NCBI GenBank assembly: GCA_964496075.1
Contig: CAZBXB010000038.1
Location: forward strand, 1 to 6,616
Direction: 5' to 3'
Length of the DNA stretch: 6,616 nucleotides
Origin: UBA1372 sp964496075
GTDB lineage: Bacteria; Patescibacteriota; Microgenomatia; UBA12405
Position numbers and translations under genes: made by a program. Below, one piece after another: positions 1 to 4,739 of this stretch (the first letter of the stretch is position 1; every line of letters starts with the position of its first letter). Below the pieces are notes generated by a model. It saw nothing but the letters and a program-made list of their open reading frames with translations. It was not told the DNA's origin and did no database searches.

Positions 1-1
1 C

Positions 2-223
2 ACTATCCAGGTCCTTGTGGTCAACTACGACCCTGCAAATAAACACACTGAAGCTTTTCCGGTTAATTTTTTAGGTATCTCTCCTGGTCAATATAGCCTT
101 AAAACATCTTCTTATCTCGGTCAAACCAACTCAAAAACCATCACTGCTCAATCTATTTATACCGAGCAAGTTTATATGGAAGCCAACACCGCTACTTTAT
201 TGGAGTTAACACCAATAAAGTAA
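2..223 (+). CDS. C-terminal fragment of a beta-rich, possibly glycoside-hydrolase-like protein (5' partial)
   Basis: The reading frame is open from the first complete codon at position 2 to the TAA at 221-223, so the gene starts before the window. The GTG at 17 is only an internal codon and I see no Shine-Dalgarno before it. The visible 73 residues alternate hydrophobic and polar residues (VLVVNYDPANK, then PVNFLGISPGQYSL) and end in NTATLLELTPIK. This pattern fits the last strands of a C-terminal beta-sandwich. In clan A glycoside hydrolases such as GH39/GH51-type enzymes, the protein often ends with a 'voice of own N-Y-D, P-V-x-F, G-x-Y, L-L-E-L' style of strands, which is why I suggest that relationship. 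No catalytic residue lies in the visible part, so the enzyme class is an inference. A secreted adhesin or other beta-sandwich protein would look similar. Confidence 0.5.
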   Translation, partial: TIQVLVVNYDPANKHTEAFPVNFLGISPGQYSLKTSSYLGQTNSKTITAQSIYTEQVYMEANTATLLELTPIK

Positions 224-241
224 ATTTAAAACTAAAAATCT

Positions 242-641
242 AAATTTCCAAGTAAAAATCACTTTTATGAACGATAAAAAATATGACTTAGAAGAAAGAA
301 CTTTGACTTTTGCCAAACAGACCATAGATTTGTGTAAAAAATTACCAAATAATACAATTAACTTTAAATTAATTGATCAGATTATTCGATCTTCTGCTTC
401 TGTAGGGGCTAATTATAGAGAAGCAAATGATTATTTAGGTAAAAAAGATTTTTTATACAGACTAAGAATTTGTAGAAAAGAAGCTAAAGAAACACAATTT
501 TGGTTAGATTTAATTCTACATAGTAATCCTGAATTCGAAAAAGACATTATTATACTTAAAGAAGAATGTTTACAGTTAAGAAAAATCGTTTCTTCAATTA
601 TCAACAAATTTAAAACCAAGTTAAATTAGTTTTGGAAATTT
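242..641. repeat. 10-bp inverted repeat flanking the four-helix-bundle gene
   Basis: AAATTTCCAA at 242-251 is the exact reverse complement of TTGGAAATTT at 632-641. The two arms sit 15 bp before the start codon and 2 bp after the stop codon of the four-helix-bundle gene, with AT-rich DNA on both sides. This could mark the ends of a small inserted unit, but the arms are short and AT-rich, so chance is a real alternative. Confidence 0.35.
267..629 (+). CDS. Four-helix-bundle protein (23S rRNA intervening-sequence / S23 family)
   Basis: The 120-residue product matches the known length and pattern of the four-helix-bundle family first seen in intervening sequences of 23S rRNA genes. Characteristic parts are an early helix (LEERTLTFAKQTIDLCKKLP, about 8-27), the conserved turn DQIIRSSASVGANYREAND (about 37-55), a basic helix with RLRICRKEAKETQFWLDLIL (about 65-84), and a C-terminal helix with LRKIVSSIINKFK (about 103-115). 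Family members form homo-pentameric or similar basic bundles, and relatives (Avd) act as nucleic-acid-binding partners of diversity-generating retroelement reverse transcriptases. The function of stand-alone copies like this one is unknown. There is no rRNA, reverse transcriptase or variable repeat next to it here. The start is the first ATG. No clear Shine-Dalgarno or TATAAT box precedes it, so the start is set by family length. The gene is more AT-rich than the rseP and frr genes beside it. Confidence 0.9.
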   Translation: MNDKKYDLEERTLTFAKQTIDLCKKLPNNTINFKLIDQIIRSSASVGANYREANDYLGKKDFLYRLRICRKEAKETQFWLDLILHSNPEFEKDIIILKEECLQLRKIVSSIINKFKTKLN

Positions 642-661
642 TAATTTATGATTTGAAATTC

Positions 662-692
662 ATGAGAATTATTTTGGAAAAATAATTCTCAT
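662..692. terminator. Perfect 14-bp dyad at a convergent junction, overlapping the rseP stop
   Basis: ATGAGAATTATTTT (662-675) and AAAATAATTCTCAT (679-692) form a perfect 14-bp stem with a three-base GGA loop. It lies between the ends of the convergent four-helix-bundle and rseP genes and covers the last codons of rseP (MRIIFPK) plus its TAA stop at 671-669. A symmetric hairpin here would serve both transcripts as a 3' end or stability element. There is no U-tract after it on either strand, so it is not a canonical intrinsic terminator. The stem is AT-rich. The function is inferred. Confidence 0.45.
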
Positions 693-1757
693 CACATCCC
701 CTACCGTCACCAACAGTAGCAACCCCAATAAAAGACTCATCCCAACCGCATTAGCCGTTGCTTCAAACTTAGCGTTTATCTTCTTTCCACTTATTTTCTC
801 CCACAATACAAACATTATCCTGCCTCCATCCAAAGCTGGCAGTGGCAGCAAATTTACTACCGCCAAGTTTACCGACACTACTCCAAAAAACTGCAATACT
901 CCCAAAAACCCGCTTTCTTCTCTTACCATGGCTGTCACTTGGTACATTCCCACCGGTCCGGCCACATCTTTGGGTATCTGCCCCTTAAATACGCCTGCTA
1001 TCATATCAACCAATCCACCTACAATTGTCTTACCCCAAAAATAGGCTTCACGAAATCCCTGGCTTATTCCCTTATAGCCTTGCCACCAAGCCAATTTGAC
1101 TATTTTAATACTAGTTATCACCACCCCCATACTCCCCTCTCCCTCAGGTGGACTTTCTCTTACCTCTACTACTACTTTTTCTCTTTCTCCAGATGATCTT
1201 TCTATTTCCAATTCAACCAACTCACCCTTATATTTATCAACTTTTTCAATCAAAACTTTAGTGTCGTCAATCTCCTGGCCATCAACTGCCACTATAAAAT
1301 CATTCTCTTTTATGCCCGCCTCGTCAGCCGGTGATCCCTCAACTACTTTTTCTACCAATACTTTGCCAATCTCCTCTGGCACACCCGTCACATAATAAAC
1401 AGCTGTAAATATTCCTACTGCCAATACCAGATTCATTGTCACCCCACCCGCCAAAATCACAATCTTTTGCCATGGTTTTTTAAAATAAAATGATCTCTTA
1501 TTATTTTTCAATTTAACCCGCCCACCTGACTGCGAAGCTGTTGGCGGGTCCTCACCCAAGAGTTTGCAAAATCCACCAATTGGTAGTGCATTTAATGAAT
1601 AAATAGTCTCTCCAATTTTTTTACCCCAAACCTTCGGTGGTAATCCCAGTCCGAATTCCTCCACCTTGACTCCATTTCTTCTGGCCGCCACAAAATGCCC
1701 CAATTCGTGTACTAATACTAATATTGATAAAGCTATAAAAAAAATTAGTAAGTTCAT
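669..1757 (-). CDS. rseP: RseP-family site-2 intramembrane zinc metalloprotease
   Basis: This is a membrane-embedded M50 peptidase that cuts membrane-spanning substrates; in E. coli the substrate is the anti-sigma factor RseA. The zinc site HELGH is in the first membrane helix (residues 17-21 from the ATG). A second transmembrane segment follows around 98-121. A PDZ domain runs from about 130 to 205 (motifs GSPADEAGI, GDFIVAVDGQ-like KENDFIVAVDG). The GPVGM segment is near 267, and the third zinc ligand is in NLLPLPALDGG (302-312), which matches the family NxxPxPxLDGG motif. A last membrane helix lies near 338-354. At 362 residues with a single PDZ it is shorter than the roughly 450-aa two-PDZ E. 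coli enzyme, which is normal outside the gammaproteobacteria. The start could be GTG at 1760 or ATG at 1757. I prefer the ATG, which overlaps the frr stop as TGATG with GAGGAG four bases upstream. It is the last gene of the rpsB cluster. No RseA-like partner is in view. Confidence 0.95.
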   Translation of the reverse strand: MNLLIFFIALSILVLVHELGHFVAARRNGVKVEEFGLGLPPKVWGKKIGETIYSLNALPIGGFCKLLGEDPPTASQSGGRVKLKNNKRSFYFKKPWQKIVILAGGVTMNLVLAVGIFTAVYYVTGVPEEIGKVLVEKVVEGSPADEAGIKENDFIVAVDGQEIDDTKVLIEKVDKYKGELVELEIERSSGEREKVVVEVRESPPEGEGSMGVVITSIKIVKLAWWQGYKGISQGFREAYFWGKTIVGGLVDMIAGVFKGQIPKDVAGPVGMYQVTAMVREESGFLGVLQFFGVVSVNLAVVNLLPLPALDGGRIMFVLWEKISGKKINAKFEATANAVGMSLLLGLLLLVTVGDVMRIIFPK

Positions 1758-2311
1758 CACTCTCCTCGTATTTCCTTCTCTTTTTTATCCGCCATTTGCT
1801 CCAACTTTGCTATATATTCATCGGTTATTTTTTGAAGTTCCCCTTCATCTCTTTTAAATTCATCCTCCGATATTGATTTGTCATTTTTTGCATCCATCAG
1901 TTCTTTCCTTTCATCCCCTCTGGCATCTCTGATCATTACTCTGGCTCCTTCCAGTTTTCTTCCTAAAAGCTTGACATAATCCTCTCGCTGTTCAGTCGTC
2001 ATTTGAGGCAAAGCCATTCTGATCACCTGGCCATCAACTACCGGATTAAATCCCAAATTAGCCGCCGCTATTCCATTTTTTATTTCCGCAATTATTGTCT
2101 GATCCCAAGGCGAAAAAACCAAAGATCGAACATCCGGCACACTTATCGAACCTAGTTCTTTTAGCCTCATACTCTGGCCTTCATATACCGTTACTGCTAC
2201 GTTTTCAATCAATCCCGGATTAGCTCTTCCTGTTCTAATTGTACCAATATCTTCGACATAAATTGATACAATTCTATCCATCCTGTTTCTTATTTTTTGA
2301 CTATTTATCAT
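1757..2311 (-). CDS. frr: Ribosome recycling factor
   Basis: RRF acts with EF-G to split the post-termination ribosome in the cytoplasm. The 184 residues match the usual length of about 185. Family marks are the arginine-rich domain I helix TIRTGRANPGLIENV (24-38), VTVYEGQSMRLKELGSISVPDVRSLVFSPWD in two pieces forming domain II (41-71), NLGFNPVVDGQVIRMALPQMTTEQRE across 85-110 (canonical G-x-x-I-R-x-x-P-x-x-T-x-E-x-R), and a long charged C-terminal helix. The arginine and glycine residues of the IRTGRA loop are intact. The gene follows tsf by 24 bases without the pyrH that normally lies between them, and its TGA overlaps the rseP start. There is no Shine-Dalgarno before the ATG, but an extended -10-like box lies five bases upstream, so frr may also be made from a leaderless transcript of its own. 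Confidence 0.97.
   Translation of the reverse strand: MINSQKIRNRMDRIVSIYVEDIGTIRTGRANPGLIENVAVTVYEGQSMRLKELGSISVPDVRSLVFSPWDQTIIAEIKNGIAAANLGFNPVVDGQVIRMALPQMTTEQREDYVKLLGRKLEGARVMIRDARGDERKELMDAKNDKSISEDEFKRDEGELQKITDEYIAKLEQMADKKEKEIRGE
1762..1767 (-). promoter_or_regulatory. Shine-Dalgarno site of rseP, inside the frr end
   Basis: GAGGAG lies 4 nt before the ATG at 1757 but only 1 nt before the alternative GTG at 1760, which decides for the ATG. It sits in the last codons of frr, so ribosomes ending frr can restart directly on rseP (translational coupling through the TGATG overlap). Confidence 0.7.
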
Positions 2312-2316
2312 AAACT

Positions 2317-2325
2317 ATTGTACCA
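2317..2325 (-). promoter_or_regulatory. Extended -10 box before frr (possible leaderless start)
   Basis: In the 24-bp tsf-frr gap the minus strand reads TGGTACAAT, an extended -10 element (TGn plus TACAAT, 5 of 6 to TATAAT). It ends five bases before the frr ATG. Transcription would start at or within a base or two of the A of the ATG. No convincing -35 box is present, as is common for extended -10 promoters. No Shine-Dalgarno competes with this reading. Confidence 0.45.
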
Positions 2326-2335
2326 AAATACCAGC

Positions 2336-2794
2336 TCAAATTTCATACCTATCAAACTTACCCACTTTTATATTCTCTCCCAACTTTGCTACTACCGCTT
2401 TTACCATACTATCTATAGTAGTACTTGGATCTTTGACATATTCTTGTTTCAAAAGTTCTTTACTGTTTTTTGGATTCATGGCCGCAATATGAATAGCAAT
2501 CTCTTTTCCTAAACTAGCAAAATCGTCACCTTTAGCTACAAAATCAGTTTCACATAAAAGTTCCACCATGACTGCCATTTTCTCAGTCGCATGCCTATAC
2601 ACAAACACCCTACCCTCTTTTGTATCTCTTTTGGACTTTTTCTCTGCTTTAGCGAATCCTTTCTTTTTTAAAATCTCTTTGGCTTTCGTTTCATCTCCGC
2701 CAGCTTCTACCAAAGCCTCTTTAGTATCCATTATGGATAACCCCAGCTCATCTCTTAATTTTTTAACTTTTTCTATCAAATTATCTTTTTGCAT
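2336..2794 (-). CDS. tsf: Elongation factor Ts, short single-core form
   Basis: EF-Ts exchanges GDP for GTP on EF-Tu. The N-terminal UBA-like domain is clear (LRDELGLSIMDTKEALVEAG, 13-32, matching the family L-R-x-x-T-G-x-x-x-M-D-C-K-x-A-L). The EF-Tu-contacting motif TDFVA is intact at 83-87 (in CETDFVAKGDDF), followed by a helix with IAIHIAAMNP. The C-terminus ends GENIKVGKFDRYEI, the usual family end GENI-x-x-x-R-F-x-R. Total length is 152 residues, against 283 in E. coli and about 196 in Thermus, so one core subdomain and the coiled-coil region are missing. By analogy with Thermus it may work as a dimer; that is an inference. The gene follows rpsB by 60 bases. No Shine-Dalgarno is visible; a TATAAA box lies seven bases before the ATG. 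Confidence 0.95.
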   Translation of the reverse strand: MQKDNLIEKVKKLRDELGLSIMDTKEALVEAGGDETKAKEILKKKGFAKAEKKSKRDTKEGRVFVYRHATEKMAVMVELLCETDFVAKGDDFASLGKEIAIHIAAMNPKNSKELLKQEYVKDPSTTIDSMVKAVVAKLGENIKVGKFDRYEI

Positions 2795-2801
2795 TTTGTG
2801 T

Positions 2802-2807
2802 TTTATA
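2802..2807 (-). promoter_or_regulatory. TATAAA box 7 nt before tsf ATG
   Basis: The minus strand reads TATAAA followed by ACACAAA and the ATG at 2794. The spacing would place a transcript start on the start codon. I see no -35 and no TG extension, and AT-rich spacers make such boxes by chance, so confidence is low. It is noted because the same arrangement recurs at several other starts. Confidence 0.25.
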
Positions 2808-2857
2808 TTTCGAATTTAATAACTTGAATTTGTTTAGTATTTCGGATTTCGAATTTA
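2807..2857. repeat. Direct repeat ATTTCGAATTTA in the rpsB-tsf gap
   Basis: ATTTCGAATTTA occurs at 2807-2818 and again at 2846-2857, with the related segments TTGAATTTG and ATTTCGGATTTCG between them. The 60-bp spacer thus looks like a decayed tandem array of a heptamer-like AT-rich unit. The second copy runs into the rpsB stop codon (TAA at 2857-2855). Confidence 0.5.
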
Positions 2858-3769
2858 GGATTTGCTTTTAAGTGCTTTACCTAATTCTTCAACCATTAAT
2901 GAAATACTTTTAACATTATCATCATTACAAACTATTGGATAGTCGACCAATCCAGGATTGGTATCCGAGTCACAAATTCCGATTGTTTTAAGACCTTTTT
3001 GTTTGGCTTCAGCTATAGCTGTTTTTTCATGATTAACACCAACCACAAACACGGCTGTTGGTAATCTATCAAGCTTGGTTAGTCCACCCACCATCCTTTC
3101 CAGTCTAATCATCTCTTTATTAAGTTCTGACTGTTCTTTTTTGGTTAGATCACTATACCTTCCTCTCTCCATTCCCTCACTTATCTCATTAAGTTTCTTT
3201 ATATTTAATCTTATCTGATCCCAGTTAGTAATAGTTCCACCTAGCCATCGGGAAGTTACATAGGGCATTTTAGTATCAAGCGCTATTCTTTTAACTACTT
3301 CTCTTGCCTGTCGTTTTGTACCAACCAAGACTACCTTTTGTCCCTGATCAACTAAATTAAAAAGATAAGTACAGGCAGACTCCAATAGATGAATTGTTTT
3401 TGGTAAATCAAAAATCTCTACACCCTTTCTAGTGTCATATATGTTTTCCTTCGCTTTCGGACTGGTCTTTGAGCTTCTATGACCCAAATGGCAACCAGCC
3501 TCAAACATATCTTTTATACCAATTGACAGTTTATATTTTTTCTTAATAGCTACTTCAGGTGTTTTTTTCTCTTCTCCGCCTGCTTTTATTATTCTTAATG
3601 CTTCTTGCTCTTCTTCTGCTTCCTCTAGCTTTTTAGCCTTAATATTTTCATTTATTTCAACAATCTTTTTCTTAGTTGATTCAGTCTGTTTCTTGGCTCT
3701 TATTACCAACGAACTTTTAGTAATCTTTTTACCGGTTCTATTTATTGTCTTTATTATTGTTCTTGTCAT
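2855..3769 (-). CDS. rpsB: Small ribosomal subunit protein uS2 with an N-terminal extension
   Basis: The S2 core begins around residue 82 with GIKDMFEAGCHLGHRS (family x-x-LLEAGxHFGH), followed by IYDTRKGVEIFDLPKTI (family Y-I-x-x-x-R-N-G-I-x-I-I-D-L-x-K-T), VVLVGTKRQA (148-157), YVTSRWLGGTITNW (169-182), RLPTAVFVVGVNHEKTAIAEA (236-256, in two parts), and IGICDSDTNPGLVDYPIVCNDD (263-284, family D-T-N-x-D-P-x-x-V-D-Y-x-I-P-x-N-D-D). The core is complete. Ahead of it are about 80 extra residues, rich in Lys and Glu, that look helical or coiled-coil (for example KAKKLEEAEEEQEALRIIKA). The start at 3769 is supported by AAGGA seven bases upstream, and no other Met occurs before the core, so the extension is probably real. 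It is the first gene of the rpsB-tsf-frr-rseP run and has a structured leader. Confidence 0.96.
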   Translation of the reverse strand: MTRTIIKTINRTGKKITKSSLVIRAKKQTESTKKKIVEINENIKAKKLEEAEEEQEALRIIKAGGEEKKTPEVAIKKKYKLSIGIKDMFEAGCHLGHRSSKTSPKAKENIYDTRKGVEIFDLPKTIHLLESACTYLFNLVDQGQKVVLVGTKRQAREVVKRIALDTKMPYVTSRWLGGTITNWDQIRLNIKKLNEISEGMERGRYSDLTKKEQSELNKEMIRLERMVGGLTKLDRLPTAVFVVGVNHEKTAIAEAKQKGLKTIGICDSDTNPGLVDYPIVCNDDNVKSISLMVEELGKALKSKS

Positions 3770-3776
3770 TTTTTAT

Positions 3777-3781
3777 TCCTT
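3777..3781 (-). promoter_or_regulatory. Shine-Dalgarno site of rpsB
   Basis: AAGGA is followed by a 7-nt spacer and ATG at 3769. This supports the long form of S2 including the N-terminal extension. Confidence 0.7.
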
Positions 3782-3792
3782 TTAATATTTTA

Positions 3793-3849
3793 ACCCATTG
3801 GGTCGCACTTGCGGGTTTCCCCAGGAAAAAGTGCTATCAAACTTTTAAT
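3793..3849 (-). promoter_or_regulatory. Structured rpsB mRNA leader, candidate S2 autoregulatory element
   Basis: Downstream of the predicted transcript start (about 3849) the minus-strand RNA can form an outer stem GCACTT/AAGTGC (3834-3829 with 3810-3805). Inside it is a GGG/CCC stem capped by a GAAA tetraloop (3822-3813). A second small hairpin ACCC-AAT-GGGT follows (3803-3793), 11 nt before the Shine-Dalgarno. The two GGG and two CCC runs can also pair in other combinations, so switching or a pseudoknot is possible. It is the most GC-rich part of a strongly AT-rich spacer. Ribosomal protein operons, including rpsB in E. coli, are often controlled by the protein binding its own leader. That role is inferred here from position and folding only. 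Confidence 0.5.
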
Positions 3850-3855
3850 TCGTCT

Positions 3856-3864
3856 ATTGTAACA
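3856..3864 (-). promoter_or_regulatory. Extended -10 promoter of the rpsB operon
   Basis: The minus strand reads TGTTACAAT, that is a TGn extension plus TACAAT (5 of 6 to TATAAT). It lies upstream of rpsB and downstream of the 101-aa gene. No good -35 sits at 16-18 bp. The predicted start near 3849 gives an 80-nt leader that contains the hairpins described separately. Confidence 0.55.
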
Positions 3865-3902
3865 CAAAAAATCCAACTCTTTTGTTTTTTTGTCCGACAG
3901 GA

Positions 3903-4208
3903 CTATTTGTCAAACTTTTTAGCAGACTCAACTACCCTCATATGATTCGGATCACCTTCTCTGATCCATTTCATTATCTCTTCCTCGGTTGGTTCTCCTG
4001 GTTTTATTACTCTCCTTTCAATCGGTCCCACTTGTACTTCTTCAACACTATGCTCTGTGTCTATCAAATTATCTATTTCACCAAGAGATAACAACATCTG
4101 ACGACCACCGTCAACAAGCACACGTTGACAATATCTCCTTCCATAACCTTGACATTCACCAGATACAACCACTTTCTCACCTTTAATTATTTCAATTTTA
4201 TCTTTCAT
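3903..4208 (-). CDS. Hypothetical protein, 101 aa, with two cysteines in an N-terminal beta-rich half
   Basis: I do not recognise this family. The 101 residues start with a beta-strand-like segment (IEIIKGEKVVVSGECQGYG, 5-23), a basic stretch RRYCQRVLVDGGRQMLLSLGE (24-44), then an acidic middle part (EIDNLIDTEHSVEEVQVGPIERR) and a C-terminal helix PTEEEIMKWIREGDP. Cys19 and Cys27 could be a partial metal or disulfide pair, but there is no second pair. No signal peptide or membrane segment is present, so it is probably cytoplasmic. Even codon usage, a clean TAG stop and a promoter box directly before the ATG argue that it is a real gene. It lies upstream of rpsB on the same strand, but rpsB has its own promoter. 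There is no Shine-Dalgarno; TATAAT ends six bases before the ATG, so translation is probably leaderless. Confidence 0.75.
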   Translation of the reverse strand: MKDKIEIIKGEKVVVSGECQGYGRRYCQRVLVDGGRQMLLSLGEIDNLIDTEHSVEEVQVGPIERRVIKPGEPTEEEIMKWIREGDPNHMRVVESAKKFDK

Positions 4209-4214
4209 AGATAA

Positions 4215-4220
4215 ATTATA
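4215..4220 (-). promoter_or_regulatory. TATAAT box 6 nt before the 101-aa gene
   Basis: A perfect TATAAT is followed by TTATCT and the ATG at 4208. Transcription would begin on the start codon. No clear -35 is seen. The absence of any purine-rich Shine-Dalgarno fits a leaderless mRNA. Confidence 0.55.
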
Positions 4221-4297
4221 TCTTTATAAATTAAAAACTTATAACCATAAATTTGTGTGTTTAACCCAAGAGACTTTTTTTATATGTTTGTTTTTTC

Positions 4298-4311
4298 CCG
4301 CCAACTGGCGG
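4298..4311. other. Small GC-rich hairpin CCGCCA/TGGCGG
   Basis: CCGCCA (4298-4303) and TGGCGG (4306-4311) form a six-pair stem in AT-rich DNA. On the plus strand the T-run lies before it, and on the minus strand an A-run follows it, so it is not an intrinsic terminator on either strand. The rest of 4225-4387 is a T-rich (plus strand) stretch in which I see no gene. Confidence 0.35.
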
Positions 4312-4387
4312 ATAATCTCAACAACAAAGTTGCCGAATCTTTTTTTTGTTTTTTTTCTTTTCTTCTTCGCTCTTTTCCCTCTTTTTT

Positions 4388-4414
4388 GGAGGGGAGTGAC
4401 CTTTCGGCCCCTCC
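4388..4414 (-). terminator. Hairpin just after the zinc-finger gene stop
   Basis: On the minus strand GGAGGGG and CCCCTCC pair (4414-4408 with 4394-4388). Inside them CC/GG closes a GAAA tetraloop, leaving a five-base bulge on the 3' side. It begins about 8 nt after the TAG at 4425-4423. The GNRA-type loop exists only in the minus-strand RNA, which fits a 3' end structure of that gene. It is followed by A-residues, not U, so a classical terminator mechanism is not shown. Confidence 0.4.
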
Positions 4415-4422
4415 CCCCTCAC

Positions 4423-4584
4423 CTACTTCACCGAAGCTTTCAAAATGCTAGACCGGAGCATTTTTTGTAGTGCAACACACAGTCTGTGTGCAAAACACTT
4501 GCGCCCATTAAAGCTAACGTACTCGGTCTTGTTTCCATCATCGTCATGGATTTTTTTGCAAATGCAACACTTGTGATTACCCAT
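4423..4584 (-). CDS. Small zinc-finger/zinc-ribbon protein, 53 aa
   Basis: This short frame begins MGNHKCCICKKIH and ends ILKASVK before TAG. Cys6 and Cys9 form a CxxC knuckle (with Cys7 between them). Cys30, His33 and Cys36 in KCFAHRLC form a C-x2-H-x2-C second half, 20 residues later. That is a plausible single-zinc treble-clef or zinc-ribbon arrangement. The C-terminal part ALQKMLRSSILKASVK is a basic helix that could contact nucleic acid. Signals support translation: AGGAG nine bases before the ATG, and a promoter with TTGGAA, 16 bp and TATAGT upstream of it. A stable hairpin follows the stop. I do not recognise a named family. The function, perhaps nucleic acid binding, is inferred from the fold type only. 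It is the only gene in the 850-base gap. Confidence 0.75.
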   Translation of the reverse strand: MGNHKCCICKKIHDDDGNKTEYVSFNGRKCFAHRLCVALQKMLRSSILKASVK

Positions 4585-4593
4585 CACTCACAT

Positions 4594-4598
4594 CTCCT
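4594..4598 (-). promoter_or_regulatory. Shine-Dalgarno site of the zinc-finger gene
   Basis: AGGAG with a 9-nt spacer to ATG at 4584. An earlier ATG at 4593 is followed at once by TGA and cannot encode a protein, although this ATG-stop could affect initiation at the true start. Confidence 0.65.
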
Positions 4599-4608
4599 TT
4601 GCCTTTGA

Positions 4609-4636
4609 ACTATATCTCAAAAAAAACCATTTCCAA
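4609..4636 (-). promoter_or_regulatory. Promoter of the zinc-finger gene
   Basis: On the minus strand TTGGAA (4636-4631, 4 of 6 to TTGACA) and TATAGT (4614-4609, 5 of 6 to TATAAT) are separated by 16 bp that include a T8 run. The start would fall near 4602, giving a short leader with the Shine-Dalgarno. Confidence 0.45.
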
Positions 4637-4641
4637 CATCC

Positions 4642-4665
4642 AACTCACACTCTCAAGTGTGAGTT
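4642..4665. other. Perfect 10-bp hairpin upstream of the zinc-finger promoter
   Basis: AACTCACACT (4642-4651) and AGTGTGAGTT (4656-4665) pair perfectly around a CTCA loop. It lies 6 bp upstream of the -35 of the zinc-finger gene, so it could be a dyad operator for that promoter or the 3' end of the RNA-like element transcribed toward it. A weaker stem CTTTCC/GGAAAG lies next to it at 4684-4705. Neither has a direct U-tract. Confidence 0.45.
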
Positions 4666-4739
4666 AAAAATACTCCTTTCTTTCTTTCCCCCTGCGTGAG
4701 GAAAGATAGTTAAAAATAAAAAAACTTAAAGCACATGTC

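Noticed and set aside
17..223. GTG at 17 as the start of a complete 68-aa gene
   Set aside because: The frame is open to the window edge, the residues before it continue the beta-strand pattern, and no start signal is present.
939..1395. Plus-strand frames of 85 and 99 aa
   Set aside because: They are antisense shadows of rseP with low-complexity Ser/Thr/Pro composition.
1757..1760. GTG at 1760 as the rseP start
   Set aside because: It is only one base from the Shine-Dalgarno; the ATG at 1757 has better spacing and a TGATG stop-start overlap.
3895..3930. Terminator after the 101-aa gene (GTCC-tgtc-GGAC)
   Set aside because: The four-pair stem is short and is followed by A-residues on the minus strand, so it gives no support for termination.
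4255..4470. Plus-strand frames of 64-71 aa in the large gap
   Set aside because: They are runs of Phe, Leu and Ser from a T-rich tract, have no Shine-Dalgarno or promoter, and run over the zinc-finger gene on the other strand.
4465..4495. CACACA/TGTGTG hairpin near 4480
   Set aside because: It lies inside the zinc-finger coding region and encodes the AHRLCV segment; nothing suggests a separate role.
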